A stretch of 64,000 nt of DNA, from assembly GCF_017355915.2 (NCBI RefSeq), contig NZ_JAFEUV020000007.1, forward strand, positions 124,001 through 188,000. The letters are read 5' to 3'. Of the stretch, positions 1-8,956 are shown piece after piece. Position numbers and translations under genes: made by a program. Numbering within the stretch: the stretch's first letter is position 1; the number at the start of each line of letters is the position of its first letter. Source of the DNA: Telluribacter roseus (GTDB lineage Bacteria; Bacteroidota; Bacteroidia; Cytophagales; Spirosomataceae). The notes beneath the pieces were generated by a model, which saw only the letters and a program-made list of their open reading frames with translations, did no database searches and was not told the origin of the DNA.

Positions 1-128
1 ACCGCTTTGCCGCCGACCTGATGGGAAACAACAGCTTCGAGTTTCAGACGGATGCAGCGGGCTCACCAACCGGTTTTACCTTCAGCCGTGCTGCCGTCAC
101 CAACCTTCATTTTAAAAAAATTAAGTAG
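1..128 (+). CDS. C-terminal end of a secreted serine-hydrolase-like protein (partial)
   Basis: The reading frame is open from the left edge (first complete codon at base 3) to the TAG at 126-128 and gives about 41 residues ending in VTNLHFKKIK. The pattern FEFQTDAAG followed by TGFTFSRAAVTNLHFKKI resembles the small C-terminal domain (DUF3471 type) that follows the catalytic domain in many Bacteroidota beta-lactamase-family serine hydrolases. The start and catalytic domain lie outside the window, so the family is inferred from the tail only. It is co-directional with the next two genes, the first of which begins 32 bp downstream. Confidence 0.5.
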   Translation, partial: RFAADLMGNNSFEFQTDAAGSPTGFTFSRAAVTNLHFKKIK

Positions 129-160
129 TACAAGTACATATTAATCAAATCAAAAAAGCC

Positions 161-949
161 ATGAAAAAAGTAATCGTAGCACTCCTGTGCCTGGCCGGCT
201 CCTACCGTTTGGCGGCCCAGGAACACCCCAATTCACTCCAAATAGGAGTTGGATCCCTATCCGGCAAGATGCTGGACCAGCAGGCCTCGCCGCTTCTTTA
301 TCACACCAAAGCCACTCAGGTAACTCTGGACTACTTACACCAGAGTAAGCGGGCGCGGTTCGAGGTAGCTATCACCCCTGCCCTGGGTACTACCCTGCCC
401 GAGCGGTTTGGCGAACGGGCTTTTGGTGATGATTTCTACCAGTACAAGGTGCATTCATCCTACTACAGAGCCGATATAGACATCTCCTATATCCGTCGCC
501 TGGGCAAACAGCCTCGGAACGTCCAATTCTTTTTTGGTGGTAAGCTGCAGAACACCCTTCAGGTTGCCGACCAGGTAGCTAACTTCTACTGGGCTACCAA
601 CGTAGCGGCCCTGCACGCTCAGTTCCAGACGGAATACCATCACAACCGTCACCATCTAACGGCCGGTTTGAGTGTACCTGTACTAGCCGCGGTATCGCGT
701 CACATCCACGCCAATTTCCCTAAGTCAGCGGATAGGTCCAACTTCATCGCTTTTTTCGAAGAGGGTACCGAGCTTACGGCCCCTCACAAGCTGCACATGC
801 TCCAGGCTTACGCTAACTACCAGTTTATGCTCAGCCGACGCATGAGTGCCGGCCTACGGTACGGTTTCCGAATGATGCAGTACCCATTACCACGCCCCAT
901 TCAAAGTATTAGCCAAAGCGTATCCGTTCATACAGCCTTCTATTTTTAA
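161..949 (+). CDS. Probable outer-membrane beta-barrel protein, unknown function
   Basis: A 262-residue protein with an N-terminal signal peptide (MKKVIVALLCLAGSYRLAAQ, likely cleaved after AAQ). The rest is rich in alternating polar/aromatic strands and ends in phenylalanine (HTAFYF), as expected of a Bacteroidota outer-membrane beta-barrel recognised by the BAM machinery. No specific porin family was recognised. The ATG at 161 directly precedes the signal peptide. It sits 12 bp before the S41 peptidase lipoprotein and is probably co-transcribed with it, so the two may act together at the cell surface; that role is inference only. Confidence 0.7.
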   Translation: MKKVIVALLCLAGSYRLAAQEHPNSLQIGVGSLSGKMLDQQASPLLYHTKATQVTLDYLHQSKRARFEVAITPALGTTLPERFGERAFGDDFYQYKVHSSYYRADIDISYIRRLGKQPRNVQFFFGGKLQNTLQVADQVANFYWATNVAALHAQFQTEYHHNRHHLTAGLSVPVLAAVSRHIHANFPKSADRSNFIAFFEEGTELTAPHKLHMLQAYANYQFMLSRRMSAGLRYGFRMMQYPLPRPIQSISQSVSVHTAFYF

Positions 950-961
950 TCCTTAATAGCC

Positions 962-1993
962 ATGAAAACATTCGTTAATATCTGTCTTCTAATCGTTGCA
1001 ACCTTCATTTTCAGTGCCTGCGAAAAGTCATTCATTGACCCGCAAACACCCAATACACCCGAAACCAACTTTGATGCCCTGTGGCAGGAGTACGACCGGC
1101 TGTATGGCCAGTTTGAGGTAAAGCAGGTAGATTGGAACGCCCTTTACAAGCAGTACCGCCCCAGAGTAAACGCCGGTACTACCGACCGGGAGCTACTTAC
1201 GGTTATGGGCGAGATGCTCGACCACCTCAATGATAATCATATCTACGTCCGACCTACCCTGGATACGGGCCTGCCCTACTACAACGGCGGCCTGCTGGGG
1301 CGTCAGAAATTTGAGGATTTCAGTACCAAGGTGGTAGACAAGTACCTGTTGGAAAAGAAAAAGTATGGCAATGATATAGAGTACGGCTGGCTGCCCGGTA
1401 ACATCGGGTACCTCTCCCTGCTGGGCTTCTCCAATGACTTTAACTACTATCCCGAAGCCATGGATATCGTGCTGGGAGAGCTGAAAGAAGCAAAGGGTTT
1501 AGTCATAGAACTGCGGAACAACGGTGGGGGCGAAGACCGGGTAGCCCAGTACATTGTCAACCGCTTTGCTACCTCTAAGCACCTGTCCTTTACCAGCAGG
1601 TTACGCAACGGACCTGATCACAACGATTTTGCCCCCCAGATCCGGTTCTATACCGAACCAGCGGGGAGCTTTCAGTATACCAGGCCGATCGTGGTTCTTA
1701 CGCGCCGCCAGACTTACAGCTCCGGAGAGACATTCGTACTGGGCATGAAACAGGTACCCCATGCCATGATGGTAGGTGACAGTACCGGGGGTGCTTTCTC
1801 GGATGCCATCCGGAGAGAACTACCCAACGGCTGGTTGTACCGGGTCCCGGTTGCCGATGTACGTGATGCGGAAGGCAAAAACCACGAAGGAGTAGGCCTG
1901 GCCCCTACCCTGCTCGTTCAGAACAAAAAGGAAGAAATAGAGGCGGGCAGGGACCGAGCACTGGAAAAAGCGATAGAGATCCTTTCCAGGTAG
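962..1993 (+). CDS. S41-family (C-terminal processing/tricorn-like) peptidase lipoprotein
   Basis: A 343-residue protein. The N-terminus is a lipoprotein signal with lipobox Phe-Ser-Ala-Cys at about residues 17-20, so it should be a lipid-anchored periplasmic or outer-membrane protein. The core matches the S41 peptidase fold: GNIGYLSLLGF, then LVIELRNNGGGED (substrate-cradle strand), then VVLTRRQTYSSGETFVLGM, which holds the nucleophilic serine in the SSGE segment, then GDSTGGAFSDA. No PDZ domain is evident, as in the shorter Bacteroidota S41 lipoproteins. The gene follows the barrel protein by 12 bp and is followed by a strong hairpin. The catalytic residues are assigned by motif, not alignment. 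Confidence 0.85.
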   Translation: MKTFVNICLLIVATFIFSACEKSFIDPQTPNTPETNFDALWQEYDRLYGQFEVKQVDWNALYKQYRPRVNAGTTDRELLTVMGEMLDHLNDNHIYVRPTLDTGLPYYNGGLLGRQKFEDFSTKVVDKYLLEKKKYGNDIEYGWLPGNIGYLSLLGFSNDFNYYPEAMDIVLGELKEAKGLVIELRNNGGGEDRVAQYIVNRFATSKHLSFTSRLRNGPDHNDFAPQIRFYTEPAGSFQYTRPIVVLTRRQTYSSGETFVLGMKQVPHAMMVGDSTGGAFSDAIRRELPNGWLYRVPVADVRDAEGKNHEGVGLAPTLLVQNKKEEIEAGRDRALEKAIEILSR

Positions 1994-2016
1994 TGACAAA
2001 CTACCCGATACACAGT

Positions 2017-2063
2017 AAACGAGCAAGACCTGATAGTGTGGTAATACCAGGTCTTGCTCGTTT
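2017..2063. terminator. Bidirectional hairpin terminator between convergent genes
   Basis: A perfect 16-bp inverted repeat (2017-2032 pairs with 2048-2063), with arms AAACGAGCAAGACCTG and its complement and a 15-nt loop. It lies between the S41 peptidase stop (1993, plus strand) and the SDR stop (2088, minus strand). The A3/T3 ends give short U tracts in both directions. Confidence 0.8.
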
Positions 2064-2087
2064 GTATTCAGGATGGTTAGTAATCCA

Positions 2088-2981
2088 TCAGATAGTAGGC
2101 GTACCTCCCGTTACCTGTACGGTTGACGCTGTCATGTAACTTGAATCCTCCGAAGCCAGCAGTACGTAGATGGGTGCCAGCTCAGCGGGCTGTCCGGCCC
2201 GCTTTAGGGGCGTATTCTGACCAAAGGTTTTGACATCCTCGGGGGGCATGGTTGACGGGATCAGGGGCGTCCAGATAGGACCCGGAGCCACGCAGTTCAC
2301 CCGTATACCATCCTCGGCCCAGAGCTGTCCCAGACTGGCGGTAAAGTTCTGTATGGCGCCCTTGGTGGCCGCGTAGGGTACCAGTATGGGCTTTGGGTTA
2401 TACGCATTCACGGAGGTAGTGTTGATCACTGTACTTCCGGGCTTCATATGAGGCTTGGCGGCCTTGCACAGGTAGAACATGGCGTAGATATTGGTTCGGA
2501 AGGTATAATCCCACTCCTCGCTCGGCACTTCCTCCAGTGATTCTCTCGCCATCTGGAAAGCAGCATTGTTAACCAGTATATCAATCTGTCCGAACTCCTC
2601 AACAGCCCGCTGAATAATGCTTTTACAGTGAGCCTCCTCGCTGATATCCCCGGGTACCAGCACGGCTTTTCGTCCGGCTTCCTCTATATAGCGTGCTGTC
2701 TCCTTAGCGTCTTCATGCTCACTTAGATACGAGATTAGCACGTCAGCCCCCTCCCGGGCAAAGGCAATGGCTACGGCCCGGCCAATTCCGGAGTCGCCCC
2801 CTGTGATGATGGCTTTACGTCCCGTAAGCTTGCCGGAGCCCCGGTATGAATTTTCGCCATGATCGGCTTTGGGTTGTAGCTCCGCCTCGGTACCTGGTAC
2901 CGATTGTTCCTGTTCAGGGTATTCAGGCTTGGGGTACTTGTCCTTAGGGTCCTGCTGCGTATTCTCTGCGCTTGAACTCAT
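2088..2981 (-). CDS. SDR-family NAD(P)-dependent oxidoreductase
   Basis: A 297-residue classical short-chain dehydrogenase with the long hydrophilic N-terminal extension (about 45 residues, proline/glutamate rich) typical of the YhdF/YhxC/YgfF-like subgroup often annotated as glucose-dehydrogenase-like or general-stress SDR. Visible motifs are TGGDSGIGRA (cofactor-binding TGxxxGIG, about residues 60-70), NNAA, and catalytic Ser with YAATK (Tyr-X-X-X-Lys). The C-terminal SSYMTASTVQVTGG is the usual SDR ending. The substrate cannot be told from sequence. It is transcribed away from the MFS gene and ends against the terminator shared with the S41 peptidase gene. Confidence 0.92.
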   Translation of the reverse strand: MSSSAENTQQDPKDKYPKPEYPEQEQSVPGTEAELQPKADHGENSYRGSGKLTGRKAIITGGDSGIGRAVAIAFAREGADVLISYLSEHEDAKETARYIEEAGRKAVLVPGDISEEAHCKSIIQRAVEEFGQIDILVNNAAFQMARESLEEVPSEEWDYTFRTNIYAMFYLCKAAKPHMKPGSTVINTTSVNAYNPKPILVPYAATKGAIQNFTASLGQLWAEDGIRVNCVAPGPIWTPLIPSTMPPEDVKTFGQNTPLKRAGQPAELAPIYVLLASEDSSYMTASTVQVTGGTPTI

Positions 2982-3132
2982 AGTTTCTCTGCTTTTAATG
3001 GTTGGATTGATTAACTACTTTCTTTCCCTCCTTCTCGGTAAGGATACTTTAGTAACTAAAAGCCAAGCTCTTCGTCCTCCACCAACCCCTAAAAAGTTCA
3101 GATGTCCTACCTCCTGCTCCGATGGTACCCAT

Positions 3133-3169
3133 AAAAAAAAGCCCCAGAGCAGACCTGCCCCGGGGACTT
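3133..3169 (-). terminator. Rho-independent terminator of the MFS gene
   Basis: Read on the minus strand, a GC-rich stem (AGTCCCC pairing with GGGGCT, one bulged base) is followed by eight T residues (A run at 3133-3140 on the plus strand). It lies 30-65 bp downstream of the MFS stop at 3198, as expected for an intrinsic terminator. Confidence 0.7.
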
Positions 3170-3197
3170 TATCGGAATACGATTTACTGATATAGCC

Positions 3198-4388
3198 CTA
3201 GTAGGCTTCTTCTAGAACCTGTACCGGTACCTGGGAGGACTGACGTGCTCTTGTTCTTTTTACTAAGAGCCAGGCAAAAAAGATTCCAACCAGCGCCATG
3301 GCCATGCCCACCAGCTGAGGGGATGTATAGCCATACCCGGCCGCGATCGGAAGACCACCTAAAAAGGCGCCCAGAGCATTACCCAGGTTAAAGGCAGCCT
3401 GAGTTACCGAGGCTCCCAGCATTTCGGCATCCCTGGACGTTTGAATCATAAGTATCTGAATGGGTGCGGCCAGAGCCAGGGAACAGCAGCCTGCCATAAA
3501 CGTCAGGACTAGTGAAGCTACCTGATTCGATGAAAACAGGTATATGAGCAGTAAGGTAGCCGCCATGGCGGTTAGCAGTACCATGGTGGCTGTAAGAGGC
3601 TTTAACCGATCGGCCAGCTGACCTCCAACCACATTACCTACCACCATACCCAGTCCCGCCACAATCAGAATGTAGGGTACCATCGAAGCCGGAAAGTGGG
3701 ATACCTCCGTCATGAGCGGGGCAATGTAGCTGATCCAGCAGAACAACCCTCCGGTACCAATGGTGGTAATCAGAATAATCAGCCAGGGCTCGATCCGGCG
3801 GAATAGCCGTAGCTCCGACTTCAGACTTCCGGAATGGGAGGCAGGCACGGCAGGTAGCCGCATATAGATAGACAGGGTAGTAATAAGGCCGATAAGACCA
3901 ATGCCGCCAAATGTATAGCGCCAGGAGTAGTTGTGGCCTATGTAGGTACCCAGGGGTACCGTCAGCAGATTGGCCACGGTCAATCCCGCGAACATCAGTG
4001 ATATGGCCTGCGCTTTTTTCCCCTGGTCAGCCAGCTTGCTGGCCACGACCGACCCCACGCCAAAAAAGGCTCCGTGGGGTAATCCGGAAAGTAGCCGGGC
4101 TACAAACAACGACAGGTAGTTGGGAGCAAAAGCGGATATCGTATTAAAAACCGTAAAGAGCAACATCAGCAGGATCAGGATCTTCTTGGGAGCCATCCGG
4201 CTGCTGGCGGCCACCAGTAAAGGAGCGCCTATCACTACACCCAGGGCATAGGCCGAAATGATAAGTCCTGCCTGGGGAATAGACACCGAAAATTCCTGGG
4301 CAATATCCGGCAGGAGCCCCATGATCACAAACTCGGTAGTACCGATTCCCAGTCCCCCCAAGGCCAGTGGTAATAATCGTTTTTTCAT
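3198..4388 (-). CDS. MFS transporter, DHA1-type (AraJ/YdhP-like) efflux permease
   Basis: A 396-residue polytopic protein with about 12 hydrophobic segments. The start MKKRLLPLALGGLGIGTTEFVIMGLLPDIA is the hallmark of the AraJ/YdhP/PbuE-like drug:H+ antiporter-1 branch (G-T-T-E-F in TM1). A basic loop between TM2 and TM3 (SSRMAPKKIL) occupies the place of motif A, and ARLLSGLPHGAFFGVGSV follows in TM4. Likely role: proton-driven export of sugars, drugs or metabolites; the substrate is unknown. The gene is monocistronic, followed by an intrinsic terminator and preceded by a 723-bp non-coding region. Confidence 0.9.
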   Translation of the reverse strand: MKKRLLPLALGGLGIGTTEFVIMGLLPDIAQEFSVSIPQAGLIISAYALGVVIGAPLLVAASSRMAPKKILILLMLLFTVFNTISAFAPNYLSLFVARLLSGLPHGAFFGVGSVVASKLADQGKKAQAISLMFAGLTVANLLTVPLGTYIGHNYSWRYTFGGIGLIGLITTLSIYMRLPAVPASHSGSLKSELRLFRRIEPWLIILITTIGTGGLFCWISYIAPLMTEVSHFPASMVPYILIVAGLGMVVGNVVGGQLADRLKPLTATMVLLTAMAATLLLIYLFSSNQVASLVLTFMAGCCSLALAAPIQILMIQTSRDAEMLGASVTQAAFNLGNALGAFLGGLPIAAGYGYTSPQLVGMAMALVGIFFAWLLVKRTRARQSSQVPVQVLEEAY

Positions 4389-4796
4389 TTTTTCTACTTC
4401 AACCGGGTAGCCTTCTGAGCAAGATGCCCGAACTACTCAACTTTAAATTTTACTACTATACAAGTTAAAATGCAATGCGCTCAGACCACCATCCAACAGG
4501 CTTTGAGAGAGTATACATAGTAAGTTTTATATTAAAATAGTTATATATACTACTCCTACTGGACCAAGGGGCCATCTCTGAACTCATGTAGCAACACGCA
4601 TTGCAAATCATTGGTTTAAGCCCACATTACAAATTTTGGCTTAATAGCGCATCTTCTTTAAAACATCAACCTACGTATTTAAATAGTGATACCTATGTTG
4701 TAAAACTACTATTTAGACAATTTACATCCGCAGTAGCCCCGGGATTAATCTGATAGTAGAATAATTAATAACAGTATAGTTAAAATCATATTACAT

Positions 4797-4833
4797 CTAC
4801 CTCCCAGGAGCAAAAGTCGCTCCTGAGAGGTAG
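4797..4833. repeat. Inverted repeat (15-bp arms, one mismatch)
   Basis: Arms 4797-4811 and 4819-4833 (core CTCCCAGGAGC / GCTCCTGAGAG) with a 7-nt loop and a single mismatch that becomes a G-U pair in a minus-strand RNA. No T tract follows, so it is not a textbook intrinsic terminator. Confidence 0.75.
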
Positions 4834-4897
4834 GGTACATCCGGTGATTTTGAGAAAGTAGGGTCGTAGGTAATGTGGCGGGCCAGTAGTTCAGATA

Positions 4898-4935
4898 AAG
4901 CCATGGTATACGAAGCCTTTTATATACCATGGCTT
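4898..4935. repeat. Inverted repeat, 13-bp perfect arms
   Basis: AAGCCATGGTATA (4898-4910) pairs perfectly with TATACCATGGCTT (4923-4935) across a 12-nt loop. It lies 4 bp from the next palindrome. Confidence 0.8.
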
Positions 4936-4939
4936 ATTG

Positions 4940-4975
4940 TATATTGTAGCATAGCAGCTGCTATGCTACAATATA
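4940..4975. repeat. Perfect 36-bp palindrome
   Basis: Two 18-bp arms (4940-4957, beginning TATATTGTAGC; 4958-4975) meet with no spacer at a central CAGCTG. A perfect spacer-free palindrome of this length suits a DNA-level role (protein binding or cruciform) or a long RNA stem; its function is unknown. Confidence 0.85.
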
Positions 4976-5111
4976 TAAACTAAGAAAGAGTGCCTGGATT
5001 GAAGGCCAGACGTCTTTATTGATATTAATACCTGCCGGATAAGCTCCGGCTTTAGAAAGCTAGCAGTACTACCATTACTTGAAGAATATGCTATTTCATC
5101 CTGTGTATTCT

Positions 5112-7193
5112 CTATCTGCCTGACCTGTTTTCGCTATCGGGCTGACCTACTCGCTGAAAAGCCAGCGGTTGTACCGAGAAGCCCGGTCCACTCCAGGTTG
5201 CGGTGAGAGATGGTTTTGTATGTTTGCCTCCGGCGTAAATGAGCCGCAGTGGATGGTACCCTTTCTCCAGGTGTACTTTGCTGCTAAGCAGGCTACCCGA
5301 TTTATACCCTTTATCCGCATCCAGTACGGTAGCATCGTGCAATCGGAGTACAGCTCCCCCGTCTGCCTGAACAGTAAATGTATACTCGCCGGTCTGGGGT
5401 ACTTCCAGCAGTCCCTGGTACTGGATGACAAGGTCATGGTCACGGGTACGCACGCTCAGATCCATTCCTTTACCTCTGCCCGACTTTTTAGGTGGTACCC
5501 CAAGGCTGGATGGCAAAGCAACCCAGGGAGCAGAAACCTCAAACACCTGATACTCCAGTCCTCCTTCAGAAGCCTGTTCCGCCTTAAGAGCCGGTATGGC
5601 TACCTGGTCGTAGGGCCTGACGGCGCTGGTGTCAGGACGGCGAACCCGTAACACCTGTTCTTTCATGCGTTTCTGTAGCTCCTGGTAGTAGGTGGAGCTG
5701 CTACTGAGGTCGTTCCACTCCTTGGCATCGCTGCGGGTATCGTAGATCCGAAAATTATCCTGCCCGGACTTAATGTTGGTCCGTATGCCTTTGTAGCCGT
5801 CCAGGTAGATCACCTGCATCTCACCGTGTGCCTGCCCCCGATGCGAAGGATCAAAACTTTCGAAATCGGGCGTTTGCCCATTTACCTGGTACTCGATGTA
5901 AACAGTAGATGGTGCCTGACTTCCTTTTCCGGTCAGCGTAGGTACCAGTGATACCCCATCTGTATTGGCTGGTGTGGGAACGCCAGCCAGCTGTGCAAAA
6001 GTAGGTAACCAATCGTGGAAGCCACTTGGGGCATCATTCCGCTGGTTAGCGGAAACCTGTCCGGGCCACCGGACAATGGTAGGCACTCGTATTCCGCCTT
6101 CCCAAACGTCCCTCTTGATGCCATCCATGGCTCCGTAGCTATCAAAAAATGTAGGCTTGTAGGGACCGTAGCCATACGACTCAGTATGGGGACCGTTGTC
6201 AGAGGTGAATATGATCAGGGTCTGTTCATCAATTTCCAAATCCTTCAGGAGCTGAATCAGATCACCAACCCCATCGTCAATACGGCGTACCATTGTAGCA
6301 TGGCGCTTCTGCTCGTCAGGCCAGTCTTTGCTGGCATAATCCGGGTGGATGTAGTGGTCTATGGTATCTGATACTGTATTGATGAAGCGGCCGGCTTCCC
6401 CTTTCCACTGCACCCCGCCCTTCAGTCCTCCTCCGGCCGGATAAGGAGAAGCGGGTACCTGAAGTCCCGCGTGTGGCGTATCATATGCCAGGTAGAGGAA
6501 AAAGGGCTGATTGGGTTGTTTTTGCTTTTGCTCGATAATCCATTTCTTCGCTCCGGCGGTAAACAAATCAGCCGTATATACTCCTTTAAGGTGTTTTGAG
6601 ATCTCCTCCTGCCCCTGGTAAAGCTCTACCGCAGGACGCTCCCGGGCTTTGTGGGCGGGATAATGATTGTGTCCATCGCGGTGACGGACATAGCCCAGAA
6701 AATAGTCAAAGCCACGCCTGGTCGGATAAGCCTCCCAGGTAGCCGGACTATCTCCTTCAAGTCCCTGTAGTCCCCATTTCCCAACAATCCCGGTTGCGTA
6801 CCCTGCCTGCTTCATTACGGATGCAATCGTATGATTATCTGCCAGGGCTTTATCAAACTGATTATTCCGTATGTTGGCGTGTCCCTGATGCTGCCCCAGC
6901 ATCAGCGAGGCGCGGGAAGGAGCACAAACCGGTGCAGGTACATAATGGCGTGTAAGGAGTAGCCCCTGACGAGCCATCTCATCCAGGTGGGGGGTTCTTA
7001 GTGAGGGCTTTCCTGCGGCTGCCCTCTCATTCTGAAACAGTACTCCTACATCCCCGTACCCCAGATCGTCCGTCAGTATGAATATAATGTTGGGTGACTT
7101 TTGAACAGCGCTGGCTCTTTCAGCTGGTTTCCGACAGCCTACCTGAATGAGCAAAGTCAGTAGGACTAATAAAGAAATTATTACTCTTTTCAT
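5112..7193 (-). CDS. Sulfatase lipoprotein with C-terminal PA14-like domain
   Basis: A 693-residue S1-type sulfatase. Residues 1-20 form a lipoprotein signal with lipobox Cys20 (LIQVGC). Metal-binding DD is at 42-43 and the formylglycine motif C-A-P-S-R at 90-94 (Cys90 is the residue converted to FGly). GKW follows at 138-140, and FTSDNGPH near 330 supplies further metal/sulfate ligands. After the catalytic domain (to about residue 550), residues about 580-680 (TGEYTFTVQADGGAVLRL, then HLEKGYHPLRLIYAGG) read as a PA14-like carbohydrate-binding module. It should remove sulfate esters from a glycan at the cell surface or periplasm. Last gene of the sulfatase PUL; the exact substrate is unknown. 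Confidence 0.93.
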   Translation of the reverse strand: MKRVIISLLVLLTLLIQVGCRKPAERASAVQKSPNIIFILTDDLGYGDVGVLFQNERAAAGKPSLRTPHLDEMARQGLLLTRHYVPAPVCAPSRASLMLGQHQGHANIRNNQFDKALADNHTIASVMKQAGYATGIVGKWGLQGLEGDSPATWEAYPTRRGFDYFLGYVRHRDGHNHYPAHKARERPAVELYQGQEEISKHLKGVYTADLFTAGAKKWIIEQKQKQPNQPFFLYLAYDTPHAGLQVPASPYPAGGGLKGGVQWKGEAGRFINTVSDTIDHYIHPDYASKDWPDEQKRHATMVRRIDDGVGDLIQLLKDLEIDEQTLIIFTSDNGPHTESYGYGPYKPTFFDSYGAMDGIKRDVWEGGIRVPTIVRWPGQVSANQRNDAPSGFHDWLPTFAQLAGVPTPANTDGVSLVPTLTGKGSQAPSTVYIEYQVNGQTPDFESFDPSHRGQAHGEMQVIYLDGYKGIRTNIKSGQDNFRIYDTRSDAKEWNDLSSSSTYYQELQKRMKEQVLRVRRPDTSAVRPYDQVAIPALKAEQASEGGLEYQVFEVSAPWVALPSSLGVPPKKSGRGKGMDLSVRTRDHDLVIQYQGLLEVPQTGEYTFTVQADGGAVLRLHDATVLDADKGYKSGSLLSSKVHLEKGYHPLRLIYAGGKHTKPSLTATWSGPGFSVQPLAFQRVGQPDSENRSGR

Positions 7194-7388
7194 TTTTATA
7201 CTTAATAGTTATTAAGGGTATGGCTTTAGGGATAACATCCGCCAGTTCTTACAGACGGTTCAACAGGGTCTGAGTACCTTCTTGTATATTATTAGTTTGC
7301 TAATTGGGAATTTGAGCTGCTTATGGCCGCTCCTGAAACGAGCGCTTCCTAGAAGCAATAGTACTATTGATTAATTAGTACGATCAGG

Positions 7389-8867
7389 CTACCTGCTAGT
7401 CGTCTGTACAAACTCCCATACGGGTACATGGGAAGGCCGGTGCTCCTTTCGTACTATCTGATCGAACCTGGCAAGGATATCCGGATGCGTAGCCGCCAGG
7501 TCAGTAGTTTCACCCTTGTCTTCTTCCAAGTTGTACAGCTCCCAGCTAGCCTCTTTATTCTTCTTCATATTTACCTTCACTCCTTTCCATTTCCCCATCC
7601 GAATGGCTAGTTGCCCCCCTTTTTCCGGGTATTCAAAATAGAGGTACTCATGTTTTCTCTGCCTGCCAGCCTGCCCCAATAGGGTGGGAAGAAAAGAAAT
7701 CCCATCCGTTTCTAGGGGGCCAGCCTTTACCAGTTCGGCCAGAGTGGCCATGACATCGTAATGGACTGCTACGTGATCTGTTACTTTTCCGGGTGCTATT
7801 TTCCCGGGCCACCTGGCCACCATTGGCATCCGGATTCCTCCTTCGTACATATCCATTTTTAAGCCTCTGAACGGCCCTACACTCTCAAAAAATTGGGCAT
7901 CTACCCCGCCGTTGAAGGTCGTACCATTATCAGAGGTGAAAATAATAAGTGTGTTTTCATCAAGACCTAGTTCCTTGACCAGAGCCATTACCTCTCCTAC
8001 CTTTTTGTCCATATACGTAATCATGGCCGCATAGGTAGCGCGTGGATAGGGCGTAGAGGCATAGTTCTGCTGCCCATAGTAGGGTTTTTCTTCAAACTTG
8101 CCCAGGTATTCCTTAACGGCTTCCTCAGGAGCCTGTAGGGAAACGTGGGGAATGGTGAACGGCAGGTAAAGGAAGAAGGGGGTGTTCCTGTTCTCACGTA
8201 TGAACCGCCGGGCTTTCTCCGCCATTTTATCAATGGCGAATTCGTTTCCCTGGTAGTAGCTAAAATCGCGATCGGTGGCCTTTTGAGGATCCAGTCGACG
8301 GTGCACATCTATCACCGGATTATTGAGAGTATCCCATTTTCCGTTCTCCCATAGGTGGGTCGGATAGTAATTGTGTGCCTGCTTCTGATCGTAATATCCA
8401 TAGAAGTAATTAAAACCCTGCTGGTTAGGATTGCCGGTACTGTATCCCATTCCTAACCCCCATTTGCCGATACAGGCCGTTGTATAGCCTGCCTTCTGCA
8501 GCATGGTACCTATGGTCACCGTATTGGCAGGCAGGGGCATTTGTCCTCTTTCCGTCGAATCAGCAAAGCCTCCCAGCTCGTAGTTTCCTCTGATGTAGGA
8601 ATGCCCCCCGTGCGTACCCGTCAGGAGTTGACACCGGGAGGGAGCGCATACGGGGGTGCTGGTGTAGTAATCAGTAAAGCGAATACCTTCACGGGCAATG
8701 CGATCAATGTTAGGTGTGCGTATTTTCTTTTGACCGTAGCAGCCTAGCTCGGCGTATCCCAGATCATCCGCGTATATGAAAATGATGTTGGGTTTTGCAG
8801 ACTTCTGAGCCTGTACCAGCTCATTGCTTAGAGTAATAAGAGACAACAGGAGAAAAATAGATCGCAT
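7389..8867 (-). CDS. Sulfatase (arylsulfatase-type, FGly-dependent)
   Basis: A 492-residue secreted sulfatase with an N-terminal signal (MRSIFLLLSLITLSNELVQAQ). Metal-binding DD is at residues 34-35, the FGly signature C-A-P-S-R at 74-78 (Cys74 modified), the GKWGLGMGY segment carries the active-site Lys, and FTSDNGTTFNG carries Asp-Asn metal ligands. The length is normal for a single-domain S1 sulfatase. It is the middle of three sulfatases in the operon, separated by 145 bp from the upstream and 195 bp from the downstream one, the upstream gap holding a hairpin. The substrate (position and sugar) cannot be told from sequence. Confidence 0.93.
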   Translation of the reverse strand: MRSIFLLLSLITLSNELVQAQKSAKPNIIFIYADDLGYAELGCYGQKKIRTPNIDRIAREGIRFTDYYTSTPVCAPSRCQLLTGTHGGHSYIRGNYELGGFADSTERGQMPLPANTVTIGTMLQKAGYTTACIGKWGLGMGYSTGNPNQQGFNYFYGYYDQKQAHNYYPTHLWENGKWDTLNNPVIDVHRRLDPQKATDRDFSYYQGNEFAIDKMAEKARRFIRENRNTPFFLYLPFTIPHVSLQAPEEAVKEYLGKFEEKPYYGQQNYASTPYPRATYAAMITYMDKKVGEVMALVKELGLDENTLIIFTSDNGTTFNGGVDAQFFESVGPFRGLKMDMYEGGIRMPMVARWPGKIAPGKVTDHVAVHYDVMATLAELVKAGPLETDGISFLPTLLGQAGRQRKHEYLYFEYPEKGGQLAIRMGKWKGVKVNMKKNKEASWELYNLEEDKGETTDLAATHPDILARFDQIVRKEHRPSHVPVWEFVQTTSR

Positions 8868-8956
8868 GATAATAAGAGTTTAGAATTCTATCGCGCCACG
8901 GCTTCAACTGTACCTGGCCAGTAGCTAAAAGGTGTTCTGCATGTAGCAAATTAAGA

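Larger units (their letters stand above)
4389..5111. other. Gene-free region with stacked inverted repeats
   Basis: 723 bp between the MFS start codon and the end of the sulfatase operon, AT-rich in its first half. No convincing gene is present; the only ORF above 60 codons (4745-4930, minus) is built over the inverted repeats. The second half holds three closely spaced inverted repeats, listed separately (4797-4833, 4898-4935, 4940-4975), plus a small 6-bp stem at 5034-5050. Minus-strand transcripts leaving the sulfatase operon at 5112 would run through all of them. Confidence 0.6.

Noticed and set aside
4745-4930. 61-codon minus-strand ORF over the stacked hairpins
   Set aside because: Most of it translates the inverted repeats; no domain or signal peptide. 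Only its last 14 codons are kept as a low-interest note.
5147-6371. Several ORFs of 80-160 codons opposite or in other frames of the PA14 sulfatase
   Set aside because: Shadows of the sulfatase coding sequence without independent features.
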